A stretch of DNA of 64,000 nt from Burkholderia sp. IMCC1007 (GCF_027257875.1 NZ_JAPVQY010000014.1:1-64000), one strand, 5' to 3'; positions 45,102-54,744 are shown, counted from the first letter of the stretch. Translations and numbers: made by a program. Notes: generated by a model not told the origin, from the sequence alone.

Positions 45102-46031
45102 ATGCGCCGACTTGCCCTTCCGTTCGCCGTCGCCCTGATCGCCGGCTCCGTTGCCACCGCCCATGCCACGCAGGGCGCGATGGCGGCATTGCCGGCCTCG
45201 CCGTCGGCGCAGGCCGCCCCGCCGGCGCCGGCCGCGCAGGAGGCGCCGGTCAATCCCGGCAGCAGCGTCGTGCTGCGCTCGTTTCGGTCGGCGTCGCTGA
45301 AGCGCGACTGGTCCTATACCGTCTACCTGCCGCCCGGCTACAACCCGGAGGGCGCGCGCTACCCGGTGATGTACCTGCTGCATGGCAATGCCGGCAACGC
45401 GAACGACTGGATCACGCAGGGCCGGCTGCAGGCCACGACCGACACGCTGATCGAGCGCCACGAGATTCCGCCCGTCGTGATCGTGATGCCGCAGGGCGGC
45501 ACCGACTGGTACGTCGATCGCAAGGAGAAGATGCAGAGCGCGTTCCTCAACGACCTGCTGCCGGAAGTCGAAGCGCACTTCGCGGTATCGAACCAGCGCG
45601 CGGGCCGCGCGATCGGCGGCGTGTCGATGGGCGGCTTCGGCGCGCTGCGTTTCTCGCTGCTCGAGCCCGGCCTGTTCTGCGGCGCGATGCTGCTGAGCCC
45701 CGCGATCTACGCGAACGAGCCGCCGCTCAATTCCGCCGCGCGCTACGTCGGCGTATTCGGCGACCGGCAGTTCGATCCGCGCGTGTGGCACGAGCTCAAC
45801 TATCCGGCGCTGATGCGCGGCTATTTCGCGCGCAACTGGCGCGTGCCGATGTTCATCGCGGCCGGCGACGACGACCTGACGATCCAGGCGGAATCGAGCG
45901 TGCTGTACACGCACCTGCGCCGCGCGCAGAACGCGGCCGAGCTGCGCATCGTCGGCGGCGGGCATACGTGGGAAGTGTGGCGCGGACTGCTCGGGCAGGG
46001 GTTGAAGTACGCGCTGGAGTGCGTGAAGTGA
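45102..46031 (+). CDS. Secreted esterase (esterase D/antigen 85 fold)
   Basis: This 309-aa alpha/beta hydrolase has a signal peptide (to ~residue 23, AHA|TQ), a Pro/Ala-rich linker, and the fold with 'YPVMYLLHGNAGNANDWI', nucleophile motif GVSMGG (Ser in 'IGGVSMGGFGALRFS'), 'IAAGDDD' for the acid and 'GGGHTWEVW' for the His. It is probably periplasmic. It lies 61 bases after opgC on the same strand, so it could act on the same envelope glucan substituents. This is a hypothesis from position only. Confidence 0.85.
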   Translation: MRRLALPFAVALIAGSVATAHATQGAMAALPASPSAQAAPPAPAAQEAPVNPGSSVVLRSFRSASLKRDWSYTVYLPPGYNPEGARYPVMYLLHGNAGNANDWITQGRLQATTDTLIERHEIPPVVIVMPQGGTDWYVDRKEKMQSAFLNDLLPEVEAHFAVSNQRAGRAIGGVSMGGFGALRFSLLEPGLFCGAMLLSPAIYANEPPLNSAARYVGVFGDRQFDPRVWHELNYPALMRGYFARNWRVPMFIAAGDDDLTIQAESSVLYTHLRRAQNAAELRIVGGGHTWEVWRGLLGQGLKYALECVK

Positions 46032-46104
46032 TGAAGGTCCGTGTTGCATGCGACATCAAGCCAGCACGGCACGGACCCGGACGCGAGAACACGCATTCCA
46101 GTGA

Positions 46105-46380
46105 ACAGCCAAAGCTGATGCGCTCCTGAACGCAGAATCGCAACGGCGAGCCGCCCGCCTTACGGCGACGCTCGCGCGCTATGTCGCCGACATGCGCGCG
46201 CAGGCCGCGGCTGCGGGACGCGACCCGCCCGACGTGCCGATCTACAAGCTCGTCACGGTGCAATTGCCCGCGTGCGCACCGACCCGATCACACAATCCGC
46301 AACCCAATCAAAGCCACGTCCCGCCCTGGCGCTCATTCGGCTCGTCGGCGAGCGCGTCGAAATCGTGAATCCAGTCCAGG
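46105..46380 (+). pseudogene. Coding-like fragment without start
   Basis: From about 46105 to 46330 one plus-strand frame reads as a normal helical protein (it includes AARLTATLARYVADMRAQAAAAG and DVPIYKLVTVQLPA) with the window's codon preference. It has no ATG/GTG near its beginning and turns into low-complexity sequence that overlaps the end of the monooxygenase gene. It may be the leftover start of a gene lost by deletion. I do not recognise the family. Confidence 0.35.
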
Positions 46381-47522
46381 TGATGCAGCACGCTGTCGCG
46401 TTCGCCGAGCCGTACATTGCGCGCCTGCGCGGCCGGCCCGTCGGGCAGATGCAGCACATCGGCGGCCGTGATCGATGCGTACTGCACCTTGCGCGTGCGA
46501 CCGCGCCGCAGCCGCTCGTACGCTTCCTGCGCGTCGCGCCAGTTGCCCGGCCCGGCCTTCGCCAGCTGCTCAGCCAGCACCACCGCATCCTCGATCGACT
46601 GGTTCGCGCCCTGCCCGTGATGCGGCACCAGCGCATGCGCGGCGTCGCCGATCAGCGTCACGCGCCCGCGGCTCCAGCGGCCGAGCGGCGGCCGATGGAA
46701 CAGCCCCCAGCGCTGACTGATCGGCACCGCGGTGATCATCTGCACCACCGCCGGGTGCCAGTCCTTGAACAGGCGCAACTGCTCGCCCTCTTCGGCCGGC
46801 ATGACCCAGTCGCGCGACGGCCACGGCGACGGATGACGCTCGACCAGCAGGAAGTTCTGGTCGCCGTCGTCGCCGATCGGATAGTGCAGCAGGTGGCCGT
46901 GCGGACCGACCCAGAACTGGATCGTCTCCGGATCGGGCAACAGGTCCATCCGCCCGGCCGGCACCACGCCGCGAAAACCCGAACACCCCGAATACAGCAC
47001 GTCGTCGTAGCCGAGCATCCAGCGCCGCGTGATCGAACGCGCGCCATCCGCGCCGATCACGAGATCGGCATCGACACGCTTGCCGTTGTCGAACGTCAGC
47101 GTCACGCGGTCCGGATGCTGCGCGAGATCGACGAGCCGATGGCCGAGATGAATCTGCTCGACACCGACGGCCTGCGACAGGATCGCCTGCAGATCCGCGC
47201 GATGCACGCCCCAGTACGATCCGCCGAACTGCCGGCGATAGTCGGGTTCGCCGCGATGATGGCCGATGACCGCCCCGCTGCGTCCGTCGCGATAGACGAG
47301 CGCCGGGATTTCCGCGCACACCGCGTCGAAAGCGGCACGCAATCCCATCCGTTCGTAGAAGCGCGTCGCATTCGCCGACAGCGCGACGGCCGCCCCGACC
47401 TCGCGCAGCACGTCGGTCTGCTCGTACAGTTGCGCGTCGATGCCGCGCTCGCGCAACGCAAGCGCCAGCGTCAGGCCGCCGATGCCGGCGCCGACGATCG
47501 CGATGTTCAGATTGGTCTGCAT
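46308..47522 (-). CDS. FAD-dependent aromatic-ring monooxygenase
   Basis: This 404-aa class A flavoprotein hydroxylase has GxGxxG in 'IVGAGIGGLTLALAL' (residues ~9-14), the DG motif 'VIGADGARS' and the GD motif 'TLIGDAAHALVPHHGQGANQSIEDAVVLA'. Overall it resembles salicylate or 3-hydroxybenzoate 6-hydroxylases, which use NAD(P)H and O2. ATG 47522 follows GGAGAC. It is divergent from a NahR-type LysR, the classic layout of salicylate-type pathways. No ring-cleavage gene is adjacent. Confidence 0.87.
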   Translation of the reverse strand: MQTNLNIAIVGAGIGGLTLALALRERGIDAQLYEQTDVLREVGAAVALSANATRFYERMGLRAAFDAVCAEIPALVYRDGRSGAVIGHHRGEPDYRRQFGGSYWGVHRADLQAILSQAVGVEQIHLGHRLVDLAQHPDRVTLTFDNGKRVDADLVIGADGARSITRRWMLGYDDVLYSGCSGFRGVVPAGRMDLLPDPETIQFWVGPHGHLLHYPIGDDGDQNFLLVERHPSPWPSRDWVMPAEEGEQLRLFKDWHPAVVQMITAVPISQRWGLFHRPPLGRWSRGRVTLIGDAAHALVPHHGQGANQSIEDAVVLAEQLAKAGPGNWRDAQEAYERLRRGRTRKVQYASITAADVLHLPDGPAAQARNVRLGERDSVLHHLDWIHDFDALADEPNERQGGTWL

Positions 47523-47667
47523 GATGAAGGTGTCTCCGGGATTCAGATAGTCGGTTATCGAGGCCGCGGCGCGCGTGGCCTGCTCGGCGCGCCCTGTCGA
47601 ATGCATGCGCGGTATCGGTATTGTCAGCAGCGCACCCTCATCCCACAATAAAATGCAGGGAATCTGC

Positions 47668-47684
47668 TTCATCACCGAACGGAA
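47668..47684. promoter_or_regulatory. LysR-type dyad TTC-N11-GAA
   Basis: TTC and GAA are separated by 11 bases, 22 bases upstream of the LysR ATG in the shared promoter region. The spacing fits a T-N11-A LysR site, but such short dyads occur by chance. Confidence 0.35.
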
Positions 47685-47706
47685 TGACCGGGAGCACGGC
47701 CGCACC

Positions 47707-48651
47707 ATGGAACTGAGCGAGATCGACCTCAATCTGCTGCTGCTTTTTCAGCGGCTGATGCAGGAGCGGCGCGTGTCGAGCGTCGCCGAGCAGATGAACA
47801 TGAGCCAGCCGGGCGTGAGCAACGCGCTCGCGAAGCTGCGCCGCCGGCTCGGCGATCCGCTGTTCGTGCGCGGGCCCGGCGGCGTGGTCCCGACGCCGTT
47901 TGCGTTGCGCCTGGCCGAGCCGGTGGCGCAGGCGCTGTCGACGCTGCATGCCGCGCTCAATCCCGAGACGGGTTTCGATCCGCTGCGCGCGTCGCGCACG
48001 ATGACGATCGGGATGACCGACATCGGCGAAGTCGTGTTCCTGCCGGCGCTGCTCGAACATCTGTCGACAGCGGCGCCGGGCATCGCGCTCAATACGGTGC
48101 GCAACACGAGCGTGAACCTCAGCGATGAAATGGCCGACGGCCGCGTCGATCTCGCGATCGGGCTGCTGCCGCAATTGCAGGGCGGCTTCTATCAGCGCCG
48201 CCTGTTCGATCAGCGATACGTGTGCCTGTTCCGGCGCGGGCATCCGCTCGAAGGCGCGCCACTCACGATCGATGCATGGCGCGAAGCGGAGCATCTGGTC
48301 GTGGTGTCGGCCGGCACCGGGCACGGGCAGGTCGACGAATGGCTGAAGCGGCGGCGCGTCAAGCGCCGCGTGCGGCTCACGGTCCCGCATTTCATGAGCG
48401 TCGGCTATATCCTGCAACGCACCGACCTGATCGCGACCGTGCCCGAGCATCTCGCGCTGCAACTCGCCGCGCCGTTTTCGCTGAGCTGGCATGCGCTGCC
48501 CATCACGCTGCCGGGTGCGCCGATTCATATGCTGTGGCACACGCGCGTGAATCAGGACGAAGGCAACCGGTGGTTGCGGGAGGTCGTCGTCAGCCTGTTC
48601 TCGGAAGCCGAAGGACGTGCACGAAAGCCCGCGCCCGCGCGCAGGAAATAG
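47707..48651 (+). CDS. LysR family regulator (NahR/NodD-like)
   Basis: This 314-aa regulator has 'MELSEIDLNLLLLFQRLMQERRVSSVAEQMNMSQPGVSNALAKLRRRLGDPLFVRGPGGVVPTPFA', the N-terminus of the NahR/LinR/NodD subgroup that responds to aromatic acids. It is divergent from the flavin monooxygenase (184 bp apart) and most likely activates it in response to its substrate. Confidence 0.9.
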   Translation: MELSEIDLNLLLLFQRLMQERRVSSVAEQMNMSQPGVSNALAKLRRRLGDPLFVRGPGGVVPTPFALRLAEPVAQALSTLHAALNPETGFDPLRASRTMTIGMTDIGEVVFLPALLEHLSTAAPGIALNTVRNTSVNLSDEMADGRVDLAIGLLPQLQGGFYQRRLFDQRYVCLFRRGHPLEGAPLTIDAWREAEHLVVVSAGTGHGQVDEWLKRRRVKRRVRLTVPHFMSVGYILQRTDLIATVPEHLALQLAAPFSLSWHALPITLPGAPIHMLWHTRVNQDEGNRWLREVVVSLFSEAEGRARKPAPARRK

Positions 48652-48765
48652 CGGCCCGGCGCCGCGTGTCCCGCCGTGCGCGGTACGATGTCGCTTCAAT
48701 TGGCGCACGGCCTGCCATTGCGCGCTTGCCGCCTCTTTCGTCACCCAACCCCAGGGAATCAAGTC

Positions 48766-49524
48766 ATGTCTGTCTCGCAGAAATTCGCAGCCGTCACGGG
48801 CGCCGGATCGGGCATCGGCCGTGCCGCGGCGATCGCACTCGCCGGCGCGGGATTTACCGTCGCACTGATCGGACGCCGCGAAGAATCGTTGCGCGAAACG
48901 AAAGAGGCGATCGCCGCCGCGCACGGCGACGCGCACGTGTTTCCGGCCGACGTCGCCGACGAAGCGTCGGTCGATCGCGCGTTCGCGCAGATCGCGCAGC
49001 AGTTCGGCCGGCTCGACGTGCTGTTCAACAACGCCGGCCGCAACGCGCCGGCCGTTGCGCTCGACGAATATGAACTCGACGTGTGGAACGCCGTCGTCGC
49101 GACGAACCTGACGGGCGTCTTTCTGTGTGCGCGGGCAGCGTGGCGTGTGATGAAAGCGCAAACGCCGCAGGGTGGCCGGATCATCAACAACGGTTCGATC
49201 TCGGCCTATACGCCGCGCCCGAACACGATCGCGTACACGGCCACCAAGCATGCGGTGGCCGGCATCACGAAGTCGCTCGCACTCGACGGCCGCGCATACA
49301 ACATCGCGTGCAGCCAGATCGACATCGGCAACGCGGCGACGTCGCTCACGAACCGGATGACGGACGGCGTGCTGCAGGCCGACGGACGCATGGCGCCCGA
49401 AGCGCGGATGGACGTCTCGCACGTCGCGAACGCGGTCGTGCAGATGGCGAATCTTCCGCTGGATACGAACATCCTCAACATGACGATCATGGCGACGACG
49501 ATGCCGTTCGTCGGGCGTGGATAA
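48766..49524 (+). CDS. Short-chain dehydrogenase/reductase
   Basis: This 252-aa SDR has cofactor motif TGAGSGIG (residues ~10-17), NNAG, catalytic Ser in 'NNGSISAY' and YxxxK in '[10 protein letters not shown]'. Arg-rich 'IGRREESL' after strand 2 suggests NADP(H). It follows the LysR gene by 114 bases on the same strand, with AGGGAA before the ATG, and might belong to the same regulon. The substrate is unknown. Confidence 0.9.
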   Translation: MSVSQKFAAVTGAGSGIGRAAAIALAGAGFTVALIGRREESLRETKEAIAAAHGDAHVFPADVADEASVDRAFAQIAQQFGRLDVLFNNAGRNAPAVALDEYELDVWNAVVATNLTGVFLCARAAWRVMKAQTPQGGRIINNGSISAYTPRPNTIAYTATKHAVAGITKSLALDGRAYNIACSQIDIGNAATSLTNRMTDGVLQADGRMAPEARMDVSHVANAVVQMANLPLDTNILNMTIMATTMPFVGRG

Positions 49525-49689
49525 GCGGGATCGCAAGGGTTCGACCGGGCGGTGCCGGGTGCGGGGCGGGCGCGCCGCATGTTCCGTCGCCGCCGCCTCG
49601 TTTTCTTGCCCGTCGACGATGGCTCGACGCTGACGAACCGACGGCGATCCTTGACGCGCTCCACTCCTTTAAGGCTGCCGTTCAGCGTT

Positions 49690-50022
49690 TCAACGTTCGT
49701 GATAGATCGCGAGCCAGACGCTCGGCTCTTCCGGATGCGTCCACGCGACGCGATGCCGGCAATGCGGTTCGATCAGCACGTAGTCGCCGGCGCGCATGTC
49801 GTGCAGCGCCGGCTCCCCCTCGAATTCGAGCGCGGCCGCGCCGGACAGCAACGCAACCCATTCGGCGCGCGGATCGTCGTACCAGAACCCGTCGGGACTC
49901 GCGTGCCCCATCGACACGATCCGCTCGACGTTCAGGCGCGATCCCGCGACGAGCAGGTCTACTCGCTCGTCGTCGCCGCGCGCTTGCTCGATGCTGAACA
50001 GGTTGCCGGTTTGAAGTGGCAT
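49690..50022 (-). CDS. Cupin domain protein
   Basis: This 110-aa single-domain cupin has 'ASPDGFWYDDPRAEWVALLSGAAALEFEGE' (motif 1 region with Glu) and 'MRAGDYVLIEPHCRHRVAWTHPE' (motif 2, PxHxxH). Metal-binding His and Glu are present, so it may be an enzyme or a small-molecule sensor. It stands alone and converges with the SDR gene. Function unknown. Confidence 0.82.
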   Translation of the reverse strand: MPLQTGNLFSIEQARGDDERVDLLVAGSRLNVERIVSMGHASPDGFWYDDPRAEWVALLSGAAALEFEGEPALHDMRAGDYVLIEPHCRHRVAWTHPEEPSVWLAIYHER

Positions 50023-50202
50023 GGTTCGACCTCGTCGGCCCTCACATGAAGGCGGTTGTCGTCCACTGTAGCGCGGTGACCCTCGTTGCGGCGAACTTCA
50101 TTCGCCGCGCCAGCCGGTCGGGAACGCGCCGACGGCATCCGCGCCGTCGGCTTCGCAACGCGCAGCGACATACGTTGCCGGATTGATGGAACGATCGCGC
50201 CG
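50023..50202. other. 180-base gap
   Basis: This is presumably the promoter region of the cupin gene on its right. It contains a GCCGACGGC-type dyad around 50140 but no recognised site. Confidence 0.4.
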
Positions 50203-50382
50203 TCACTGGCTCACGATCTCCGCGGCAACGCGCTCGAACGTCACCTGCCCTTTTCGAATCACGGCGGTGTCGTCGCTCGCGAATGAAATATGGCCGCTGT
50301 TCAGCCCGCGATTCAGTTCGATGAAGCCATCGATCGCCGCAGCCGAGAACGGATTCTTCGCGAGCTTACCGGCGCCGGCCAC
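50203..50382 (-). CDS. 59-codon ORF just after the diguanylate cyclase, unknown
   Basis: Six bases after the diguanylate cyclase stop, in the same frame, a GTG opens a 59-residue reading frame with protein-like composition (for example 'NPFSAAAIDGFIELNRGLNSG' and 'AVIRKGQVTFERVAAEIV'). It could be a small coupled gene, the tail of a deleted gene, or a read-through extension after TGA. I do not recognise the family. No Shine-Dalgarno sequence is clear. Confidence 0.45.
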   Translation of the reverse strand: MAGAGKLAKNPFSAAAIDGFIELNRGLNSGHISFASDDTAVIRKGQVTFERVAAEIVSQ

Positions 50383-50388
50383 GCCGCG

Positions 50389-51867
50389 TCACGCGCTCGC
50401 GTGAAAGGCGGCCACCCTGTTGCGTCCATTCGCCTTCGCGGCGTACAGCGCCTCGTCGGCGGCCTTGATCACGGCTTCGGCTTGCGCATCGTGCTCGGGC
50501 GTCCAGCTCGCGAGGCCGATACTGGCGGTGACGTGCCCGTATTCGCTGCCGGCGTGCTCGAGCGGCAGCTCGTCGATCGCCGCGCGAATGCGTTCGGCAA
50601 TCTGGGCGGCGCCCTTCTCGGAGGTATCGGGAAGCAGCACGACGAATTCCTCGCCGCCGTAGCGGGCCGCGGTATCGGCCGGCCGGCGGATGTTGTCGCC
50701 GATACAACGCGCGACCGCCGCCAGCGCGTCGTCGCCCGCCTGATGGCCGTAGGTGTCGTTATAGGCCTTGAAACGGTCGACGTCGACGAACAGCAACGAG
50801 AAGACCGATCGTGCTCGCCGTGCGCGACGCCATTCGCGATCCAGCACTTCCGCGAAGCTGCGGCGATTGTTCAGGCCGGTGAGGCCGTCGGTGCGCGCGA
50901 GCAGCACGAGTTCCGACTCGGCACGCATCCGGCGCCGCAGCTGCGTGCCGAGCATGACCGACACCGCGATGAACGCGGCGCCGAACATTGCCATCAGCGC
51001 GCCGATCGTCAGGGCCCGATGCCGCCACGCCGCGTAGATATCCGCCTCCGCTTCCGCGACCATGATCAGCAGCGGCAGCTTCGGCAGGTGCCTGAAGTAG
51101 TAGAGGCGACGCACGCCGTCGAGCGACGACGTTTCCGAGAACACTCCTTCCTGCGCGGTCTCGAACCGCCGGAAGGTCGCGGCATGGCTGATGTCGCGAC
51201 CGATGTTGTGAACGTCGTACGGCTGGCGCATCACCATGATGCCGTCGTTGCCGATCAGCGACATCGAACCGTGCTGCCCGAGCGACAGGCCGGCGAACAG
51301 CTGATGGAAATATTCGAGGTTGACGGCGATGACCGCGACGCCGGCGAACGAGCCGTCCGGGTTCGAGATCCGCCGGGTGAGCGCGATGCTGAGCGAGCCC
51401 CCGCGCAGGCGCGACTGGAACGGGTCGCTGACGTAGAGCCCGACATTCGGATCGTCGCGGTGGACGGTGAAGTACTTGCGATCGGCAAAATTGCCGTGAC
51501 GCGGCACGTCGTTGGCCGAATCGAGGATGATGTTGCCGCCCGCATCGAGCACCAGCATCGAACCGAGAAATTGCGCCGTCATCGCGTTGTCGAACAGCAC
51601 GGCGCGCCGCAGGCTCGCGGGCGCGTTCATCACGTCGGGACGCTTGAGGCCGTCGATGACCGCCTGCAGCGACAGGTCGTAGAGTTCGAAATTGCGTTCG
51701 ATGTCGCGCTCGGCGATCAGGCCGAGATTGCGCGAGGTTTCGCTCGCCCGCTCCAGCGCGTCGTTGCGGCTCTGGAACAACTGCAGCACGCACAGACCCA
51801 TCAATGCACACGCAACCACGATGCCGATCACGACGATCGTATAGGGAGCCGCCGACCTGGAATGCAT
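50389..51867 (-). CDS. Membrane diguanylate cyclase with periplasmic Cache sensor
   Basis: This 492-aa protein has TM1 (~8-29), a periplasmic double-Cache-like region (~30-275, with 'GNIILDSANDVPRHGNFADRKYF' and 'PFQSRLRGGSLSIALTRRI'), TM2 (~285-308) and a C-terminal GGDEF domain (~325-488). The active site is GGEEF, and an inhibitory RxxD site (RPAD) lies five residues upstream, so it should make c-di-GMP with feedback control. Ligand sensing in the periplasm would set biofilm or motility behaviour. Confidence 0.92.
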   Translation of the reverse strand: MHSRSAAPYTIVVIGIVVACALMGLCVLQLFQSRNDALERASETSRNLGLIAERDIERNFELYDLSLQAVIDGLKRPDVMNAPASLRRAVLFDNAMTAQFLGSMLVLDAGGNIILDSANDVPRHGNFADRKYFTVHRDDPNVGLYVSDPFQSRLRGGSLSIALTRRISNPDGSFAGVAVIAVNLEYFHQLFAGLSLGQHGSMSLIGNDGIMVMRQPYDVHNIGRDISHAATFRRFETAQEGVFSETSSLDGVRRLYYFRHLPKLPLLIMVAEAEADIYAAWRHRALTIGALMAMFGAAFIAVSVMLGTQLRRRMRAESELVLLARTDGLTGLNNRRSFAEVLDREWRRARRARSVFSLLFVDVDRFKAYNDTYGHQAGDDALAAVARCIGDNIRRPADTAARYGGEEFVVLLPDTSEKGAAQIAERIRAAIDELPLEHAGSEYGHVTASIGLASWTPEHDAQAEAVIKAADEALYAAKANGRNRVAAFHASA

Positions 51868-52015
51868 GTGTCTCCTCGGGAACCAAGTTGGTATCTAGTC
51901 GCTCGACGCGATTACTTCATACTAAAAAATAGAGAGGGGCATATCAAGCTGGGGAAATGCCCCCATCATGGTCCGGCATCGGTGTGTCGATGCCGCGCCG
52001 AGTCATCTCCGGCCG

Positions 52016-53107
52016 TCAAACATCCGCATCGGGAATCCTCGCCGACTGAATCACGACCAGCGTATCGCCCGCCTCGATCCGGCACGGCGGATCCTCATAA
52101 AACGACAGAATCTTCCCGCAGCGATCGAGCCCGACGACGATTGCGCCGGGCACGACGTTGGTCATGCAGCCGATCTCGTGCGGCAATGCCTCACGCTCGA
52201 GCAGCGTCGCCCGCCCGCGCGTCGACAGCATGTCGTTCACGAACGGCACGATATAGCGGCTATGCACCGCGTCCGCGAGCAACAGCGCGCCGATCTTGGT
52301 CGACGACACGATCACGTCGGCCCCGGCCTGCCGTAGCTGCCGCTGATACAGGTTTTCCTGGATCCGCACGACGATCTTCGTCTCGGGCGCGATGCTGCGC
52401 ACCGACAGCGTCAGCAGGATCGCGGTCGGATCGTCGGTCACCGAGATGATCACGGCCTTCGCCGCGCGTACCTGCGCCTGCTGCAGCAGATCCTCGTGCG
52501 CGGGATCGCCGAGCAGCCCGGTCACGCCGAGCGACGTCGCGGCCTCGAGCGCCTGCTGCTGCGCATCGATCACGATGATCGTCGACGGATCGACACCGCT
52601 TTCGAGCAGCTCGCGCACGGCGATCGATCCCGACAGGCCGTAACCGCACACGACGATGTGATCGGATAGTTGCTTCTGCAAGCGTTTCATGCGGAATTCC
52701 TCGATGACGCGCTGGATCACGAACTGATAGGCCGTGCCCAGGAAAATGAACCAGATGCCGATGCGGATCGGCACGATGAAGAAGGCATCGATCAGACGCG
52801 CGCGCGCCGTGACCGGCACGATGTCGCCGTAACCGACCGTCGCGACCGTGACCATCGTGAAGTACACGAGATCGGCGACGTTCATCGGCGTGCTCTTGGT
52901 GGAATCGCGCAGCCCGTCGCGGTCGAGATACAGCACGAGGAACGCGAGCATGCACAGCAACACGACCGCGCCGAGGCGGAACAGCAGCGTCCGGCGCGGC
53001 GACGTCGCGGGACGAGTGAACAGCGTGCGCGTGCGCGGCGCCTGCCACGGGTCGCGGGCGCGACGCAGGCGCAGGCGCAACGAGCGGCGCTGGGAAGGCG
53101 TTGCCAA
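52016..53107 (-). CDS. Two-TM potassium channel with RCK domain
   Basis: This 363-aa protein has a basic N-terminus, TM1 (~41-63), the pore helix and filter TVGYGD ('VTVATVGYGDIVPVT'), TM2 (~105-130), then an RCK/TrkA-N domain beginning 'HIVVCGYGLSGSIAVREL' and a TrkA-C-like C-terminal region. This is the MthK/Kch-type plan for a ligand-gated K+ channel. An ATG at 53107 is the only good start. It sits 60 bases downstream of the oxidase gene on the same strand. Confidence 0.9.
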   Translation of the reverse strand: MATPSQRRSLRLRLRRARDPWQAPRTRTLFTRPATSPRRTLLFRLGAVVLLCMLAFLVLYLDRDGLRDSTKSTPMNVADLVYFTMVTVATVGYGDIVPVTARARLIDAFFIVPIRIGIWFIFLGTAYQFVIQRVIEEFRMKRLQKQLSDHIVVCGYGLSGSIAVRELLESGVDPSTIIVIDAQQQALEAATSLGVTGLLGDPAHEDLLQQAQVRAAKAVIISVTDDPTAILLTLSVRSIAPETKIVVRIQENLYQRQLRQAGADVIVSSTKIGALLLADAVHSRYIVPFVNDMLSTRGRATLLEREALPHEIGCMTNVVPGAIVVGLDRCGKILSFYEDPPCRIEAGDTLVVIQSARIPDADV

Positions 53108-53167
53108 CGAGAATTCTCCTGAACAATGCGGGCTCGATTCTACGACGGGAACAGGCGCACGCCGGCG

Positions 53168-54502
53168 TTACAGCATGCTGCGGGGCCGCACCATCGTGCC
53201 GTCGACGAAACGCCGCGCACGAAACGCCGACAGGTCGAGCGACGGTGCGCCGGTATCGACCCATTCGGCCAGTAGCCGGCCGACGATCGGCCCCATCGCG
53301 AAGCCATGCCCGCAGAACCCGGTGGCGATCGCGAGCCCGGACGGCGTGCCCGGTGCATCGATCACCGGAATGCCGTCGGGCAGCACGTCGATCATGCCGG
53401 CCCACGCCTCGACGATCTGCGCGTCCTTCAGCGCGGGGAACATGGCCTTCAGCTTGGCGAGCGCGCGCGGCGCGTGCGCGCGGTTCGGCTGCGGCTGCGG
53501 ATCGCGCGGCTCGATCGGCCCGGCTCCGCCGCTGATGCGCGCCCACGCGTCGCGCCACGCGGCCGCGTTCAGATGCAGCCGGAACTTCTCGCGCTGCGCC
53601 CAGAACTCCGGCCAGAACAGGCTCAGGCCTCGCAGATGGCCGAGCGTCAGTTCGACGTCGACCTGCATGTCGTCGGCGAGATTGATCGCGCCGTTCTTGC
53701 GTTGCCGGATGCCGAGCCCATGCCCCCAGATCGTCGACGCGGACACGTCGGGCAGCACGTTGGTGCGCATGCAGGTGCCGCGCACGGCCTGCTGCGGCAG
53801 CCGGATGCCGACGCCGTGGAGGAGCCGGAAGCTCGTCGCGCCGGCCGCGCAGATCACGCGCCGCGTGCGGATGGTGCCGCGCTCGGTCACGACGCCGACG
53901 ACGGCGCCGCCGGCCGTCTCGATCGCCGTCACGCCGCAGCCTTCGAAGAAACGCGCGCCGGCTTCGGCCGCACGCGCCGCGAACGCGGCGGCCACGCGGC
54001 GCGGTTCGGCCTGCCCGTCGGTCGCCGTGTACAGCCCGCCGAGCGTGCGCGCCTGCGTCGACAGGCCGCTCACGCGTGCGCCGATCTCCGCACGCGTGAG
54101 CGTGCGCGTGTCGAGCCCGTGTTCGCGCGCGACGGCGAGCCATGCCTGGAACGATGCCCAGTCGTCTTCGTTGTCGGCGATATAGAGGCAGCCGCCCTGC
54201 CGCCATTCGAGGTCGAAGCCGAGCGCCTGCTCGAGCCCTTCCCAGATCCGCATGCCGGCCATCATCAGCGGCACTTCCGCGGATTCGCGGCCCTGCTGCC
54301 GCACGAAACCCCATGCGCGGGTCGATTGCTGGCCGGCGATGCGCGACTTGTCGAGCACGACGGCCTTCAGGCCGCGCAGGCCCAGATAGTACGCAGCCGC
54401 GCAACCCATGATGCCGGCGCCGGCGATCACGATGTCGGCATCGGCCGGGAACGCCTGGTCGGCGCGGGTCAGTGCGTCATGCAGCGGATAGGTGGTGGTC
54501 AT
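53168..54502 (-). CDS. FAD-dependent oxidoreductase (DAO family)
   Basis: This 444-aa flavoenzyme of the D-amino-acid oxidase/sarcosine oxidase superfamily has the FAD motif 'DIVIAGAGIMGCAAAYYLGLRGLKAVVLDKSRIAGQQSTRAWGFVRQQGR' at the N-terminus and a C-terminal 'FCGHGFAMGPIVGRLLAEW'. It probably oxidises an N-methyl or D-amino acid; the substrate is not evident. The start ATG 54502 faces the SOS-box gene across a 242-bp region. Confidence 0.88.
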   Translation of the reverse strand: MTTTYPLHDALTRADQAFPADADIVIAGAGIMGCAAAYYLGLRGLKAVVLDKSRIAGQQSTRAWGFVRQQGRESAEVPLMMAGMRIWEGLEQALGFDLEWRQGGCLYIADNEDDWASFQAWLAVAREHGLDTRTLTRAEIGARVSGLSTQARTLGGLYTATDGQAEPRRVAAAFAARAAEAGARFFEGCGVTAIETAGGAVVGVVTERGTIRTRRVICAAGATSFRLLHGVGIRLPQQAVRGTCMRTNVLPDVSASTIWGHGLGIRQRKNGAINLADDMQVDVELTLGHLRGLSLFWPEFWAQREKFRLHLNAAAWRDAWARISGGAGPIEPRDPQPQPNRAHAPRALAKLKAMFPALKDAQIVEAWAGMIDVLPDGIPVIDAPGTPSGLAIATGFCGHGFAMGPIVGRLLAEWVDTGAPSLDLSAFRARRFVDGTMVRPRSML

Positions 54503-54683
54503 TGTTTTCTGTTGGCGTCGGTACGCCGGTGCATTCGTCGACGTATGCGATGGCGGCCGCCGGATCAGGCTCTCAGGTAAGTGGATCTGTATGACGAAAA
54601 CACGGGAAGTCGATGCACGGCCGGGCCACCGGCAGCGTCACCGCCGATCAGGATTATCCGCCGGCCGGCCCCATTTTTTCGCC

Positions 54684-54712
54684 TTGACGGCGCTATGTTA
54701 CCGCGCGATAAA
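54684..54712 (+). promoter_or_regulatory. Promoter of the SOS-box gene
   Basis: TTGACG (54684-54689) and GATAAA (54707-54712) are 17 bp apart. Transcription would start near 54719, inside the LexA box. Confidence 0.6.
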
Positions 54713-54730
54713 CTGTATATCCATACAGTA
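54711..54730. promoter_or_regulatory. LexA (SOS) box
   Basis: CTGT (54713-54716), eight bases, ACAG (54725-54728), flanked by AA and TA. This matches the CTGT-N8-ACAG LexA consensus, with the AT-rich core seen in strong sites. It overlaps the predicted transcription start and ends 15 bases before the ATG of the next gene. Confidence 0.85.
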
Positions 54731-54744
54731 CCGCTGCAGTAACC

